From Diprion similis (taxonomy: Eukaryota > Arthropoda > Insecta > Hymenoptera > Diprionidae): a DNA stretch of 64,000 nucleotides. The notes beneath the pieces are model-generated. The model saw only the letters and a list, made by a program, of their open reading frames with translations. It was not told where the DNA came from and made no database searches. The DNA lies in the NCBI RefSeq assembly GCF_021155765.1, contig NC_060116.1, positions 11,532,001 through 11,596,000 of the forward strand, given 5' to 3'. Numbering within the stretch: the stretch's first letter is position 1; each line of letters opens with the position of its first letter. The position numbers and the translations under genes were made by a program. Of this stretch, positions 51,801 through 64,000 are shown piece after piece.

Positions 51801-54149
51801 GAGTCGTGGAGAAGTTGCGTTTAGTCGACGGGTCTGCGGCTAACTCGAAACGGTTTGGTAATTATCGACGGCCTGGTATTATGGCAAAGAACTTCCCATT
51901 CCGACCCTGCAAAGTCGTTTGATGATTTAATCGTCTGGACCTTTCGGACTAAAACGTTAGCCGCTGGTATTACGGAGGAACGGAGAAGGGAAACAACGTA
52001 TAGCAAACGACTAAGACGAATGGTGCATAAGCCACAGAAGCGAGATAGGAAGGTGGCGTTCAAGTTTTTCCTAGTGCTGCAAGTGCGAAATATACGAGGC
52101 GAACTTTTTTGGCGAGGGATTTAGCGCAAAAGGTATTCGCTTGAATACTTCAGCCATTATGTCCAAAACTCCTCCGAGTCCGTCGAGGAGAAGTTTGCCC
52201 GAGAGGTTTTCGCCTTTCGTTTTGGTCGATAAATATTTAACGACACGTCGGTACGGGTGTAGCCGGTTGATACTGTCCCGCAATGTTCGTGCGGTCTGTG
52301 CAGTATTGGACTTCCAAGAGTCTCTCAAGTCTCTTTGGTTTGCGTAAATTGAAAAGCTTCAGCCCCGACGACTGCGCCAAATCGGGAGATCTTCCATTTG
52401 AGATTCGATGCGGCGCGGCGTTATCCCGGAGGACCTTCGTTCGCCAGAATGCACAGACTCGTCCTTCGGATGCGGAAAAGACGCTACAGGATTATTCGCG
52501 AGATTCGAGGAAGCCATATTATCTTGGGTTCAGCTAGAATTGGATGAAAGATTGCCGGGAGGAGGAGAAGAAGGTTGAGGAAGACTACGCGTGAATGGCT
52601 CTGATGAAATTCGAACACTCCGTAATATTCCGTATATATTATACAGTTGGAAGGAGTCCTTGTATCAGGGGCCTCTTTAATTTCGTCGAAGGGTATAAGC
52701 TGCGCTTTTACCTTTTTACGGTAGTGAATTTTTATTCAAATCGAGGAATATCGAAGATATGACTTGTTCCAGTTTCATGGACCAACGGAGATCCGGGTAC
52801 GTCCTTGACATGGAAATCCCCTCGACCCGGTCGGGATCGTAACGTATTTTATGTTACGATCTTACAAGCGTCTTCTCCGTCAGCTATACCTACACACCCT
52901 ACCACCTATGCACAGCGTACTTGGCAGAGCTTAATTCAGTACCGCTCCGTATATAAAGTAGTTCGGTTTTATCCCCCTCCCGATCTGAATGCATCGAATT
53001 CAATTCAATCGCGGACTTTGTCAGTGATTAAGAACGTCGTCGTGACTCCGCAGCCTGCAGAGGCCGACCTATAATCCTAAACCGTGAGCGAGTAGTCGAC
53101 AGGACGTGTAAGGCATAACTTGGTTAATTCGCTATAGGGGTTTAACCGGGCGAATTTGGACCCGCGTAGTTAGGATTCGCGGCACAGGACCACCAGCCGA
53201 GATTAAATCTACCTGGTAGACATCTGTGACAACTTTGGACTTGCAGCAGCGGCGGTTCGGCCAGACTGTCGTGCCGGCGACAAGACGAGGCTAACTTGGA
53301 GGGAATTCCAACCTCGTTATCTCGCCGAAATAGTTCGGCAAGGAATTGATCCTGGCGTTAACCACACGGGGACGTTTAAGCAGAAGGCGGGCCAGGCGCC
53401 GGGAGTTTAGTATGCACCTTGTACATCCTGCCTGTTCATGTTCGTGTATTTCAGGCTCCGGTCACTCCGTCTTGGACACGGAAAGCACGAGCCGAAGGGA
53501 GGTTCCGGGGAGATTCGTTCAACTCTAACCCTTAGGCCTGGCTGTTGGCCAACCAGCGATGTCGATTCATCCACTTCCTCGCATGCCAGGAAACCGGACA
53601 TGTGTATAGCTAAGGACTTTAACGATCAACCGAGGACCTTCGTCAGGACGATTGACAAGTCAAAGGACCTCATTTGTTCCATCGAACTCCCGACCCTGGA
53701 TCCAGGCTATCCTGCCGGCTGACGAGGATCTGCCCTCATCGAAGGGCGAGAAAAGATTATAATTTATGTGCTCGGGCTGTTCCGGCAATCCTGGATTTAT
53801 ACTTTTGAACCCATATATACCCACCTTGGAGACGTTGGAAGGATTTATCGGCAGCTTCGTAAATCGCAGGGGGCGTTGAGAAATTGAAGTTGGGGCCGGA
53901 AGGTAGCCGGATTTTCTAACTTGAATACACTCTGAAGTGCATCAATCGACAACTATTCCAAGGCTACGACATCGGCTTACAATCAGTCTTAACTTACGGG
54001 CGTTAAGTCAAAGCTTTTTCCTGACGTCAGACAAGAAGTTATGTCTTTGCACAGTGTAATGCTGGTATAGGGTACAGGCTAGGAGAAGTTTTGAATTTCA
54101 ACGAATCGTTCGCGGTATTATACGCGAATAATTCAAGACTCTATCTAGG

Positions 54150-54395
54150 CTAGGCACTTGTATGCATATAGGGGTGAAGTTTCACTGAGGATAAATAAAA
54201 CGAGAATTCGTCGTTGTGGAAGATGGAATGACGCAAGAGCTCCAACACAAATGCTCTCACGACCTCGAGGTGGACGTCTTCTTGGGTTATACGGTTATGA
54301 ATTTGATTTGCAGCCGAAACTAATTCGCCGTATTCACTTGAATCCAATTCGGACTGTAACGTTTCCCTCTTCCACAGCTCGACCCAGATAATCAT
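54150..54395 (-). CDS. Coding-like open frame, unrecognised
   Basis: The frame reads WVELWKRETLQSELDSSEYG and later QIHNRITQEDVHLEVVRAFV and LELLRHS before losing its protein-like character. The charged, helical composition is more gene-like than other frames nearby. No start context, signal peptide or known domain. It could be an exon of a nested gene or a relic of a mobile element. Confidence 0.25.
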   Translation of the reverse strand: MIIWVELWKRETLQSELDSSEYGELVSAANQIHNRITQEDVHLEVVRAFVLELLRHSIFHNDEFSFYLSSVKLHPYMHTSA

Positions 54396-54534
54396 CGTTC
54401 AGGGATTATTTTTAGGGGACCCTGCCGCGAACCGAAGCAGACCCGATTCGGTATGGAATAATAAAATGAAACAACATAAAACCAAATTAAATCGCTAGTT
54501 TTACTATCGCTTGATTTAACCACAATTTTCGAAA

Positions 54535-55011
54535 TTGCGAAAACGTTTCTCATACACCTTGAAAATTTATAGGTATATGTGTGTATACGTACGTATGAAT
54601 TATATATTATATACATGCATATGGTATGTAGCAGGGACCGTCAGCACTTCATCTCGGAAAACTGTACGAAGGAGTAGAACGCGAACGCTGTCGAGGAAAA
54701 ATGGAAACTTCTTCTTCGGCAAGAATTCACCAACTCGCATACTAGACAAATTTTCAGCCTTGCTCGACGCGCATCATCTGGAAGACTATCCAGACCTTAA
54801 AAAAACTAGCACCCAGACAGATTTGGCAAAAATACGTAGAAAATGGCTGGACGCGGCTGCTCAACGCATCGAAGAGATATTTGAAATTACACCCTTACTT
54901 CGCCTTCGCCTTCGCCTTCAAAAATATTGCATTCTTCGCGGTAGCAAAAACAAGCACAGACGACATCACACTCTATTATTCGCACAAAAATACTATGACG
55001 CCCATACTTAA
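54535..55011 (+). CDS. Coding-like open frame, unrecognised
   Basis: A 158-codon plus-strand frame. From about 54735 it reads ILDKFSALLDAHHLEDYPDL, then TDLAKIRRKWLDAAAQRIEE and IFEITP, which looks like an amphipathic helical protein. The part before 54640 and the end (a TTCGCC hexamer repeat giving LRLRLRL) look like noise. It lies 140 bp from the minus-strand frame at 54150-54395, pointing away. It may be a fragment of a nested gene or old transposon. Confidence 0.25.
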   Translation: MRKRFSYTLKIYRYMCVYVRMNYILYTCIWYVAGTVSTSSRKTVRRSRTRTLSRKNGNFFFGKNSPTRILDKFSALLDAHHLEDYPDLKKTSTQTDLAKIRRKWLDAAAQRIEEIFEITPLLRLRLRLQKYCILRGSKNKHRRHHTLLFAQKYYDAHT

Positions 55012-58000
55012 TGTATCTACTTGAGGTATAAAAAAATGGTCGGAAAAAATCATGCGATATTTCCATTGAAAATATCCATCTTTGAGAAGGAATGCAAGTG
55101 ATGTTGTTGTGACGGCTGGGGGGGGGGGGGGGGGGATGATTTCTTTCTCACCAACAATGAACAACGTGATAAACCATGTTCGAAGCTCGATCATCTAAGC
55201 GCGTGTCTCGTACCTCGTATTTCATACTCGGGATGATCAAAGCTCGTTGAGTAAAACGCGTACATGCGGGCAGCTGAAGGAAAGACGTCACAGCTTTCGA
55301 TTTACCGGATGGATTCGTGGAAGGTAAATAGTGTACGCGAGACGTTCGGTATACAGGACCATCTTCTCGGATTGATGGATGGCACTTCTTGTCGGGACTG
55401 CTAACTCGTTTGTCTAACGTAACGGGAAGTACGCAGGGTGCCAGAAGGGGCAAGGGGAGGGGGGGAGGTATACATCCCTCCTCGAGTGACACTTTACCCG
55501 TCTGTGAAGACTGAAGATTCTTGTCAAGGTTCTGGTCCCCCACCACCACCCCCACCCTCCGCAATAATTAATAGGCTATGATGCGGGGCTGAAAGACTCT
55601 CCCTCTTGTGCTTCTATTATAGTCTCCAGACGCCGATCATGCAGGTCGTGGGAGAAATCTCGGCTCTTCGTGTCACAGGGTGAGAGGAGAGATTTTCGGT
55701 CGAAGATCTGTGGGACGCATTTTGGGATAATTAACACAGAGGGTAATCAATACGCCGATGGAAGGGACGGTGTAGGCAAAGTTGAATCTTTACCTTCGAG
55801 CTTTATTCTGTGTAGGTACAATAAATACGAATAATGAGGGTTACAGTGGGGTAAGGAACACCCGTTTACGTGGTTAATTTACCGTTAAATTTCTTCGACA
55901 ATTAGGGACACTTTTCTCCGCAACCCCCCCTATTTAATATCGCTCGATTTAATTTGATTAGGGTGCGGGGAGAAAAGGGGAAACATCTTTTGCAGAAACC
56001 GAAGGAACGTGCATGCGGTGAGATACAGAGATGACGTCAGGGGGTTGATAAATGATCGTTAACGTAGCGCGACGTGAAAGGAGGGGAGCGAAAAAAAACA
56101 CACATATATATAATAGGTATATACAATATATATACGTATGTGTGTGTGTGATGTGGCAGTTAAAGTAAAGCGTGCGATTTCCGGGGGATGAAAATCAAGG
56201 CCTTTGAAAGTGCGCATCGCCGACGAATCCAGAGGTTCGACGCTGCGCAGTTTTGGGGAAAAAACATTCGGGGCGGAGACAAACGATATCATCCCTACAT
56301 TTCGAATAATTTCGAATTCAGGAAGGGGGGGGGGGGGGTGGGGGTGGGTTTGGCGTCTACGATCACGGAGCGACGCGGCGGTAGGTCAGTCGCGTCAAAT
56401 ATATCATTTCCGGAGCCGGGTAGGATTTTCCTTGGATGAGGAATTCTTCGCCTTAAGGAGAGGTTAAGCCGTAATGCAATGCGTCAGGCGTCAGGGCGAA
56501 GATAGCCGTCATTTGTAACCTCGTCGCGACGTCTTCGAATCGATTCTCTCTTCGCGACTTTTATACCTTTGTGCCGCAGAGGTCTTTTAAATTTTTCTTT
56601 TCACAAAATTTACTGTCCCCACTGTCTTTTCCCATCCAGAAGATTTGCCAATTCATTTTTTTTCCCAAACCCTCCGAGACCTACCGTAAGAGCAAATACA
56701 AATAAATTAAAGAAAAAAAAAGAAGAAGAAAATGCTCTTGAAAACATCACTAAGAAGTGTTGCAATATCTCGACTCATTTCAAAATTGATTACTTTTTTT
56801 TGATTTATTTTGTCAATAGTTCAACGGTTGCATCCACCTATTATTTACAGTGAACGGGCGTGTGATTTGTACTCATCGCCAGGAATATCGATTTACTAGA
56901 CTCACAAAGGTTTATATAATAAATGTATAGATATACCGCGTGGCGATAGCTTACGTATCATATAAGACACGCCGATAAATAGGTCTGTTTTCCTTTGAGG
57001 CTGTTACATCATGTGTATAAGTGTGGCAAAACTTCGATTGTTACGATCAAAGAATACAAAGTAATGTTCCAGATAGCAAGAGAAAAACTTCACGCTTCAA
57101 GTCTCAATGCTAGTTTAGTTCGAAGCAAACTCTTGCTGCCAAAACCTTCATTTTTTCATTTTCAAAGTTTGATTTCTTCAGCATGAAAATCTCTGAATTG
57201 ATATTTTAGTTGTAAGTATTTTTCTTTCGATTTTACTTTCTTACGATTATTCAGGCATATCAGATTCTCCGTCAATTTCTGCAGCACTATAAGGAAATTT
57301 ACAAAACTCTTTGCGCCACGGCTTATGCGTTGTTATTAAATCCAACTTGGAATTTTTAACTGAATTTGACGCATCCCTGGCGTGACGAATAATTTAAGGC
57401 GTGATTTATTTATCCACCATCTTACATTTCTTCCCTCTGCTTCGTCGGGTGTTCGTAATGATGCGTGGCACGCGATGCTCGATTATGCTCGAGGGTTGAC
57501 GTCGCAGTCTTCGCGAACGACCGAAATTTGCGTTATATCGTCAATTCAAGATCGCGGTGTGAATGTCGAAAAAAGGAAGAAAACCCTGCGTTCGGTGGGG
57601 TGGCAGTTCAGAGATTTCCATTTCATTACTTTTAGCAACCATCAAATCACACCTTTTCCGTATCTCTTATTGGTATAAGTATTAAGCACATTATAAATGT
57701 ACGGAGAACATCTACTAAGGATTAACCTTTTATGCTGATACTAATAACATCATTTCATACAAATACGTATATGTATATATGATACCATTATTTTAGGTAA
57801 CTTTTTTTAACCTTGCCTCAAGAAATTCTGTGGAGTCTCGCGCCAAGCTTTTCCATGTCAAATATAAGAGCGTTATTGTTGAAGCAATTTTGTACTGATC
57901 GCCCTGATCAATACATCTACGACAGTTAAGCTTGGGGTATAAATTTTTTCATTTCTCGAAGGATTGACTTGAAATGACTCAATTGTAACGCGGTAATGAA

Positions 58001-61000
58001 ATACCAATCAAAGAGAATGAATTTCGCGATGAATTGCGGTGAGAGCGTAAAGTTTATTGCCTCCGCTTGGACTCGTTACTATTTTCTTTGAATGTTTTTC
58101 TCTGTACTTTATGCTCGCTACCCATTCGAAAAAGACAATTTCGCTCAATAGCTTCCCTTCTTATTGCGTACACAAGGTACTCGATAAAAAAAAGAGTGCT
58201 TCATCAGCAGCTTCGAGCAGCGAATGCGAAAACCTGGTCCATATCTAATAGAGGGGAAATAAAGTAAAAAACAGGGAAGTAAAAACGATGGTGACGTATC
58301 TCAGCTAAGGGAGATTGAAAATTAGCCTTGCTAATTTTGAACAATTAGAATTTATGTACAGTATATGGACGCGGAACGAGGGAGGGTGCAGAGAGGGAGT
58401 TTTGTAGGAAACTCCGTCAGTGGGGAGAGAAAAAACACAAACAAGCGAGTGAGAGAGCGGCAGGAAGGGCGGGAGGGAGCAGGAGGGTAAAAAGGGGTGG
58501 ACGCCCGCGATCGGGGCTGGGGCTGAACCCTCCGGGCAACCCTCGACTTACCAATTTATAAGGATGTAGCAACCACGACGGAACGGGTGGAACGCGATAT
58601 ATAACCCCGGTGTAGGAGGCCGCGAAGCTACAAGCCTCGGCATGCTCGGCCACTACTATATGAACACACTCTGCGTACATGTCGCATTAACGTTACGGCT
58701 TGGTAAATGGGTATGTATTACATGCCGGTCGTGTGCTCATTTATACGGCTGGGTCCTGTACCTGTGGCTGCTGCTCCTGTTTCCGCCCACCTGCCCGCTG
58801 CCGGCTATATCTGAGGTGGTGCACCCTTTATCAGGCGCGACGAGGACTATTAATAACCTTTTAAATTAGAGATATGAAAATTTATCGGATGGGTAAGGGA
58901 ACCACTGCAGCCGCCGGGAATCCCCGTCCCCCTCCCCTCTCCCACCCCGCGCGTAAAGAACCTCTTTTAATTGCTTTCCAGCACAAAGTGGTTCCTCCCG
59001 CTACTCCGATCTAACCAAAGGGAACTTGTTACATGGTACATTATAGGTACACGTTATTGCGTCAGAACCACCGAGGTGATGAGTAGAATGGATTGTTCTG
59101 CCAATAGACGGTTTTACCTTCGCCTCTAATTATAATGTGTCCGATTCGAATGGTTTTTTTTACTTCTTTTTTAACTGTAAAAGGAAAAGTAATCAGTTCA
59201 GAAGTATAATTCTTTCGAATTTGCAGTAGCTAGATTGCCGTTTAGGATAATCGATTTTTCGTTTAATCTAACTACTGCACTCCAGGAGGCGTCGTTTGTT
59301 CAATGGTATTGACGGGATTATTAGATATATGAGAATATTTTCCGGGTACAACAAGCTGACGCTGAAAACTTTTCCCTCTGAAATTCTCTGGAGCAGAGCG
59401 ATGAGATGCATGTTTATTTGAAAAAGTTTCGATAACTTTTTAGTCACTTCGTCAATTATTGCCACCTTCTTATTTGGTTTTATGGCTTATACCCAAATGG
59501 AGATTCCAATCGGGATATCGAAACTTGAGCCTTTCGTTTTTCAGAGTAATCCTGAGTGTATTCTCCAGTCAGAGGTGGGCAGACGATTTTTATCCTGCAC
59601 ATAGTATGTCGCGAAGGTAGACATGCGTTTCGGTCAGACGTGTATATATATATATATATCAAGCTCTTGTAGCGAGGAAAACAATGCACGTCCTTTCTAT
59701 TTAGTTTCAGAGGTAGGTATACCAATCTACTTGGGTAGGTACCTTCGTCGCGCAGAAGTGACGTCGCGTTCCTACAGAGGTGAATGATTTATAAAGGATG
59801 CGGAAGCTTAAACAAAGAGGATCGGGGAAATTTATCCCCGTCATTTGAACGACTGGATTTTTCCCCTTTTTACTCTTACTCTGTCTCGTTCTTCGTATTC
59901 TTCTTCTTTCATTTTTATTCCCCGAACGTTGGACCACGAGGGACGGCTAACAGAGTCAGACCATTTGACGGGGTGAAAAATTCAAACTCCCCTAAAGAGA
60001 GTGAACCATGTAGAGGCAACGCGTAATCACACGAAGCACTCCCTGTGTTTAACGAGATAAGTTTTCTTCAGAGTGTTTTTTTTTCCCACACACACATCGA
60101 AACTGAAATCGCAAGCAAACCACATGCATCCCACATGCCGTAGTTTCGCTTGGCACCTAGAATAACGTACCAATCGGTTGTGAATATGCGTTATAGGTCC
60201 GATACGTGGAATGCAATTGCATGGAACGCATCGATGTTGGTGATGACAATTTTGTCCATCAGCATTTTGCATCGCGTGATCAGCGCTGGATGGCAGGGTA
60301 CCAATTGAGCCGTATATATAATTCACAGCACTTTGATGTGCCGTGAAGCACAGCGTAGATTTGAAAAATCTGCAGAATGATATTGCGAAACGTTGGCTAT
60401 ATTACGGCTGTGATTCGGGCCCTCAAAAAGTGCTCATTTCATGTTTAAAGTGCGATTCATCGTTTCGGTGCTTCAGAGTCAACGTATATCGACGTCTTCG
60501 TCGCCGTTACTTTTTGACCGTGGATTTGGCGAGACTTTGAAGCTCAGAAAAGCTTTGCCGAACACTTGGCGGCGCTGCTGCAAGGAGAAGTTTCGAGTGT
60601 TCGCCGTGCCATGGATTTTCAGGTTAGTCTGGCCGGTATTGCAACACCGAGAATCGTTACCCTTTCAAACAGCTGGACTTTGGGGTAGCAGCCGGTGCCG
60701 AGTCTTGGGGGTTTCGAGGGTGTCGGAGGGACCGAGAGGGCTGCTTCGAAACCGCGGCGAAGCCAAAGCACGGGTGCACAACTGGCGTAAAAAATGAACA
60801 AGGAGAGAGGGAAAAAGGTAAACAATTAATAATTAATGCTGCGTGTCGTCGAGACAATCGTCCATTTGTTATCTACTACGTAGCGATAGAGCGTGACTAG
60901 AATCGGTGGATGGTAAAAGGAGCGTTAATTTAAGGGTGGATTTATCACTCCAAAATCTCGTACACAAGTGTTCTTCGTTGTTTCATTCATATTTTAAAAG

Positions 61001-61009
61001 GGGTGAATA

Positions 61010-61040
<31 letters not shown>

Positions 61041-63203
61041 GTTCCCTTCGAATTATAAGTGTTAACGGGGTTCTTTAGTTTCACTTGGTTAAAGTTACCA
61101 ATCGCGGTACGAGACTTTCATAATAATTATGCCTGGATTACAGTGATTGAAGTTTGTAATTGTGGGGGTTGTAAATTATTGGCGAGGGTGAGTGTTAATT
61201 TCGTCGAAACCATTATACTGGGTGAATATATGTGATTGTAGGTATCGTGTATGCAGTATATATAATTCTTCAGAGAGACACGCGATGAACTTTTACCGCA
61301 TGCAGCAGCGGCTCGAATAATACACTTTTTTAATTAACCCGATGATGGTATCAACTCGGCGGCAAGAAGAGTATAATTCTGGTAGCCTGATCGATTCGAT
61401 TTCTGCCTGCAGCCGTAGGTAACCCAGCGCTTCGAAGATCCTTGTTGCAGGGAATCGGTTGATCCTCAATTTCTTGGCAAGCATTGACTACCGCGTATAC
61501 GGCTTCAATAGCAAATATTATGTTAAATCCTACGTGAATAGGACAATAGTTAAGTCCTATTATAATGGAGTTAAATACGACTACGCTATAAGATATTATA
61601 TCGAAGCGTTATTGTTAGCCTCCGTTGAGGCTTCTATACAAGCAGCAACTCTCACGGGAAATATACATTACTCATTGTATTTAATATCACATGAAAAATG
61701 TATTGCGTGAGCCTCCCCGCGTCTTTCATTCGGATTCGTATTCCGGGATGTTCTTTCTTTCTTTCTTTTCCCTTTCCCGCCGTAAATCAAAGTACCCATA
61801 AAATTTATCAGCCGTCTACTTAATTTTTATTTTCATTTTTATTTTTATTTTTCATTAATTAACAAACCCCTTTTCCCCGTGCTTTTCTTTCTTACTTAAT
61901 TCGTTCTTTATTCTTTTACTCCAATCCTGCTATATTTCTCTTTCATTGTCTAACGGACAAAAAGTAATTCTGAAAACTATTCCGTCGTCATTTTTTAGCT
62001 AACTTTAGGTTTGAGCTTTGTATTTGAGACTACTCAGGCATCGGATAGTTTCTGACATCCATTAAAAGATATCATAAAAATTAGTTTGACAATAATTATT
62101 GTACGTTCAGATAATTCAGAAATTTTATGAAAAAGGAAAACAACAAATAAACAATAATTCCTACGCATCAGCGATAGAATCGTGCGCGTGAAAGGGTAAA
62201 CAAATCGTTAAACACTCCGTGATTACAATTCGCGTTATATTTGCATTATTCAAGAGGTTTCAAAAGCATTGTACACCGCTGCGGGCCACTTAGTAAAATA
62301 TATTTAAATATTTCTTTGGGAGAGCGGTTGTATGGGGTGAAACTAATTCAAATTAGAGCCGCGGGCTTCACGTCATTCGCATTTAATTCATTCATTTGTT
62401 TCGGAGAGTGAAGCAAAGGCTGCCATACCGGTTCAACTATACATTCTGTGTTTAACGCTTCCGATAAAGCTCGTAACTTTGTGTTTCCTACAATTCATTG
62501 TAAGCCTGCATCTGTTATAACAATAGTCGCATTTCGTCATATTACTCTACGTATAATACATGCGGCACGATAAGTACAATTTACACAATACACGTTAAAG
62601 GTTTTTCAGAAACGGTATATACCTGAAATATAACTCGGATTGTGGATACATCCATTATTTATCACCATGGGTACAAAAATCGCTGACAATACTCGGATAA
62701 ACTGTCTGTTTTTTGCTCTCTCAATTTTTTTCACCCCACACCAAACGAACGTAGGTACGCATGCATATGTGTGGGTGCCGCGGATCAAGCATAGCTGAGC
62801 TCGGTGGTATGTGACGATAAAATACAATACCTATCTCTCTGGAACGTGATATATATACACCTTCGATGCGCTTTTACCATACCCTGAAAGTAGACGGCTT
62901 TACCGTAGACCGGCGCAGACAGTTTTTTGCCAGATCGAACGTGCGACTGAACCACTGCGTCGGCTCTCCACTGATTTGCATCCGTCTGTTTTCTGCAGTC
63001 AGGCACTTCCAAGCTGTCCCGAAGAACTTTCTGAACTCTAGATCTCGACTAATTTTTAAAGCAGGAAATGGGAGAAGCTTTTTCGCCGGAATCAAACCTT
63101 GAATATAGCGCAGCAACGTTAACCGTCACGTGCATTCGAAATTTCATATCTTCGTAACGAAGCCGCGTAAAGCAGTTAATTCAAAAGGGCGTACAGACAT
63201 AAC

Positions 63204-63205
63204 GA

Positions 63206-63237
<32 letters not shown>
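63204..63237 (+). repeat. ACGC tetranucleotide microsatellite
   Basis: About eight tandem ACGC units; GC-rich, unlike the other tetranucleotide runs of the window. Confidence 0.85.
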
Positions 63238-63238
<1 letters not shown>

Positions 63239-63920
63239 CGGCTGTACAAGACCGAGTCTGAAAAGCCTGCATTACGTGTACGCAAATGGGCGAAAGTCTA
63301 GGCCAAAGCGATTTCGGAGAACGGCGTTGCAGCCATTTGCATGTTCGTGGTAAATGCGTAGTAAACCGGTTTCCATTACAATAAACCTTTGGCAATAAAG
63401 CGTGGGACTGGGTGCAGAGGAATGGAGCAATATCGTGGTCAAACTCGAACCTGCGGTATTTTACCGAATCGGTCGACGCTGCGGTCCGACGGAGCGTCGT
63501 TCAAATCGACGTCTCATGCCACTCGGCTTCCTTGCACCTCGAGTGCTGGAAGTATTAGACGACTCCTGCTTTGCCGGGTCTGGTTAAATTATCGTCCCCC
63601 TGGGGATGTTTGCGCAAAGGTTACGCTTCCAGCCGACGCGTCGTCTGACGGACTTGGTCGTCAATCCGACTGAACTGATGTGATGTTAACTACTTACGTC
63701 GCGTTGCGCGTGAAGAGCTAAGCTGTACGTTTCTCTGGGTGTGATCAGAACTAGTCTGAGGTTTTCGAACCCTTTCATCATCCGCAAAATCGCCAAATTA
63801 TCGTTATGTTTTTATAAAGGAAATTTCTATTTTATGATTGGTTTGGGATGTGTTTTAGTATTGAAAGATTAATTTCTGTCGGCTGTTGATGCATGTATTG
63901 TTCGTTTTTTATTCTTGTAG

Positions 63921-64000
63921 ACTGATCATCAGAAACGATTATAATGGCGCAAAAGGTAATCGTCAGGAGATCCAGACGCAAGCCACTGTCGTTTATTTCT
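63921..64000 (+). CDS. Possible start of a gene cut by the window edge
   Basis: An acceptor-like TTATTCTTGTAG ends at 63920. It is followed by an ATG at 63944 that reads MAQKVIVRRSRRKPLSFIS, open to the last base. A donor-like GTAATC follows AAAAG at 63956. The evidence is too short to decide. Confidence 0.15.

Larger units (their letters stand above)
48809..64000 (-). other. Dop2R: Probable long 5' intron of Dop2R, mostly without genes
   Basis: The receptor must have exons for TM1 and TM2 upstream (higher coordinates). No frame with an LxxxD TM2 core, or any hydrophobic exon ending in phase 0, was found to 64000. The stretch holds GATA repeats (about 50655-50673), CTG runs (49747-49767), G runs at 55118-55135 and 56325-56338, an A run at 61010-61032 and an ACGC run (63204-63237). 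Apart from weak frames at 54150-55011 and the right edge, no gene is seen. Confidence 0.5.

Noticed and set aside
1..64000. tRNA, rRNA, CRISPR or known microRNA genes
   Set aside because: No cloverleaf with proper B-box, no rRNA-like block, no repeat-spacer array and no familiar microRNA seed was seen by eye; a covariance-model scan would be decisive.

Overview
This is a eukaryotic, almost certainly insect, nuclear DNA window. Genes are split into many small exons with GT-AG introns, and the DNA between them is AT-rich and full of microsatellites and long G/C homopolymers. Two genes can be named from the sequence: an insect phototransduction phospholipase C-beta (norpA) and an insect D2-like dopamine receptor (Dop2R). 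A third gene has clear structure but no recognised family. The order is probably Hymenoptera, but that is inference from general look and not proven.

Layout: 1-860 is a degenerate tandem array of a roughly 170-280 bp unit. 1680-1969 (+) may be a tiny two-exon gene. 3715-9051 (-) is a complete norpA coding region in 18 exons, about 1,100 aa, whose phases all join; it ends in the tail TEFYV, which looks like a PDZ ligand, and one intron appears to be GC-AG. 9052-20038 is mostly intergenic, with a foldback element at 11039-11443 and two unexplained minus-strand open frames. 20039-29818 (+) is a gene with a textbook TATA box and initiator, a signal peptide, a Thr/Ser-rich segment and Pro/Tyr/Gly-rich exons, with evidence for alternative 3' ends. 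30346-34246 is a microsatellite-rich, AT-rich spacer. 34523-48808 (-) holds six exons of Dop2R covering TM3 to the C terminus. The exons for the N terminus, TM1 and TM2 are not found up to 64000 and probably lie beyond the window, so 48809-64000 is probably a very long intron. That stretch holds only weak coding-like pieces.

Functionally, norpA and Dop2R are both parts of G-protein signalling: norpA is the Gq effector in photoreceptors and Dop2R is a Gi/o-type amine receptor. Their proximity is not evidence that they work together. The secreted protein gene between them is the least explained real gene here and, with its variable 3' exons, the best target for new biology. No CRISPR array, prokaryotic operon, rRNA or convincing tRNA is visible.
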